A DNA stretch of 64,000 nucleotides, taken from Rikenellaceae bacterium (lineage in GTDB: Bacteria > Bacteroidota > Bacteroidia > Bacteroidales > Rikenellaceae). A program made the translations under genes and the position numbers. A model generated the notes under the pieces. The model worked only from the letters and a program-made list of their open reading frames with translations. It searched no databases and was not told the origin of the DNA. The first letter of the stretch is position 1, and every line of letters starts with the position of its first letter. Positions 62,845 to 64,000 of this stretch are shown here, one piece after another. The stretch spans positions 72,646 to 136,645 of the forward strand of contig SUZJ01000004.1 of NCBI GenBank assembly GCA_015059945.1, read 5' to 3'.

Positions 62845-62887
62845 AAACAAAAAGGCTCTCGTAAAACCGAGGGCCTTTTTGTTTTTT
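62845..62887. terminator. Hairpin terminator between the radical SAM gene and uvrA
   Basis: AAAAAGGCTCTCG (62849-62861) pairs with CGAGGGCCTTTTT (62868-62880) around a 6-nt loop. It serves both convergent genes. Confidence 0.85.
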
Positions 62888-64000
62888 AGTTCTTGAAAAT
62901 CTCTTTGAGGAATTGGCCGGTATAGCTACTCTCTACTTGGGCCACCTCTTCGGGCGTACCCTCGGCAACCACCTGGCCTCCCGCAGCACCACCCTCGGGG
63001 CCCATATCAATTATCCAGTCGGCGCACTTGATGACATCGAGGTTATGCTCAATAATCACCACGCTATTGCCCCTATCGACCAGTTTATTGAACACACCCA
63101 GCAGTTGGCGAATGTCCTCAAAGTGAAGGCCCGTAGTGGGCTCGTCGAAGATATACAGGGTGCGCCCCGTATCGCGTTTGGCAAGCTCCGAGGCGAGTTT
63201 GATGCGCTGGCTCTCGCCACCCGACAGTGTGGTACAGCTTTGGCCCAACTTCAAGTAGCCAAGTCCCACATCCTGAATGGCTTTGAGTTTAATATAGATA
63301 TTAGGCACACTCTCGAAGAACTCAACAGCTTGGTTTATGGTCATCGACAGTACCTCATCTATATTTTTGCCTTTATACTTAACCTCCAACGTCTGGCGGT
63401 TGTAGCGGTGTCCGCCACAAGCCTTACAGGTTACGTAGACGTCGGGCAGGAAGTTCATCTCTATTGTCTGCACACCTGCGCCCTTGCACTCCTCGCAGCG
63501 ACCGCCCTTCACATTGAACGAGAAGCGGCTCGCACCAAATCCCCTCACCTGAGCATCGGGAGTCTTTTCGAATAGCTTGCGTATGTCGCCAAATACGTTT
63601 GAGTAGGTTGCAGGATTGCTGCGTGGCGAGCGACCAATGGGGCTCTGGTCCACAACCACCACCTTGTCTATGCCCTCGATGCCCTCCACCGCCTCGCAGG
63701 GCAACATCTGGTCAAACGAGCGGTAGAACTTGCGCGAAAGGTAGGGGCGCAGGGTTTCGTTCACAAGCGACGACTTGCCGCTACCGCTCACACCCGTAAC
63801 GCACACCATAACACCCAGGGGCAGCGACACCGTAACGTCTTTGAGGTTGTTACCCCTTGCTCCTCTGATAGTTATAGCCCCACCATTGCTCTGTCGTCTT
63901 TGGGCAGGTACCTCTATGCTCTTGCGACCGCTCAGGTAGTCGGCCGTCAGCGAGCCCTCGGCCGAGGCAACCGCCTCGTAGTCGCCCTGGGCCACCACAT
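62886..64000 (-). CDS. uvrA: Excinuclease ABC subunit A, C-terminal part (cut by window end)
   Basis: About 370 residues of the C-terminal half are seen. The gene continues past 64000; the M of the ORF track is a GTG inside the gene, not a start. Marks include the second Walker [12 protein letters not shown], the zinc finger CEECKGAG...CKACGG, the ABC signature [15 protein letters not shown] and Walker [13 protein letters not shown]. UvrA finds bulky DNA lesions and loads UvrB. The true start and N-terminal half are off the edge. Confidence 0.97.
   Translation of the reverse strand, partial: VVAQGDYEAVASAEGSLTADYLSGRKSIEVPAQRRQSNGGAITIRGARGNNLKDVTVSLPLGVMVCVTGVSGSGKSSLVNETLRPYLSRKFYRSFDQMLPCEAVEGIEGIDKVVVVDQSPIGRSPRSNPATYSNVFGDIRKLFEKTPDAQVRGFGASRFSFNVKGGRCEECKGAGVQTIEMNFLPDVYVTCKACGGHRYNRQTLEVKYKGKNIDEVLSMTINQAVEFFESVPNIYIKLKAIQDVGLGYLKLGQSCTTLSGGESQRIKLASELAKRDTGRTLYIFDEPTTGLHFEDIRQLLGVFNKLVDRGNSVVIIEHNLDVIKCADWIIDMGPEGGAAGGQVVAEGTPEEVAQVESSYTGQFLKEIFKN

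Overview
The window looks like a chromosomal segment of a Bacteroidota bacterium, most likely order Bacteroidales and plausibly an Alistipes-like Rikenellaceae member (the family-level guess is inference). Support comes from promoters of the Bacteroidota type (TTG, 19-20 nt, TAnnTTTG) in front of many operons, a complete nqrABCDEF operon, an S46 dipeptidyl-peptidase, a serC-serA-DUF1015 cluster, a 2-oxoacid:ferredoxin oxidoreductase, and a paired putative lipoprotein and radical SAM/SPASM enzyme. Most of the DNA is housekeeping sequence, densely packed and strongly collinear within operons. I see no prophage, rRNA, tRNA, CRISPR array or intact insertion sequence.

Layout. 1-2.4 kb: metal (zinc-type) ABC transporter ATPase (cut by the window edge) and its lipoprotein, then a palindrome-rich region and a small XRE regulator. 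2.7-8.6 kb: HIT protein, Rel/SpoT, RecA, peroxiredoxin and DnaA, all on minus. 8.8-10.6 kb: phosphoglucomutase (+). 10.7-16.5 kb: Na+-NQR (minus). 16.7-19.1 kb: TatD-like, TcdA and a 2-hydroxyacid dehydrogenase (+). 19.1-22.4 kb: Fmt, an LptF/G permease and a metal ABC permease that may complete the transporter at 1-1.4 kb (minus). 22.4-27.5 kb: MtaB, an orphan HAMP protein, TrkH and a secreted SPOR-like protein (+). 27.7-30.8 kb: lipoamide dehydrogenase and a C69 dipeptidase (minus). 30.8-31.5 kb: YggS (+). 31.6-36.5 kb: a six-gene minus operon yicC-gmk-nadD-ddl-DUF3109-M23/LysM. 36.7-42.9 kb: serC, serA, DUF1015 and korDABC (+). 43.4-47.6 kb: gpmI and alaS (minus). 47.8-51.6 kb: two M23 endopeptidases, an Ig-like membrane protein, MsrA and PnuC (+). 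51.8-57.6 kb: a six-gene minus operon MBL-trmD-lpxB-FAH-maf-DPP11. 57.8-61.0 kb: rlmD, a degenerate LytM protein, cdd and rluA-type (+). 61.3-62.8 kb: lipoprotein plus radical SAM pair (+). 62.9 kb to the end: uvrA (minus, cut).

The most interesting content is (i) the lipoprotein/radical SAM pair at 61.3-62.8 kb, which matches the outline of a predicted but, to my knowledge, uncharacterised rSAM/lipoprotein system; (ii) a layered set of intergenic repeats: an 88-nt repeat in three copies, a 263-bp palindrome-rich element with perfect 15-bp inverted ends, and several arrays of 7-bp tandem repeats directly after stop codons; (iii) a long RNA hairpin just before serA; (iv) related TTACA/TGTAA palindromes around the XRE gene, one overlapping its own promoter; (v) an orphan HAMP sensor in an apparent TrkH operon; and (vi) a NadD with a TPR-like C-terminal extension.

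All coordinates were read by eye from the sequence and ORF track. No alignments, HMM searches, folding or GC-skew calculations were run.
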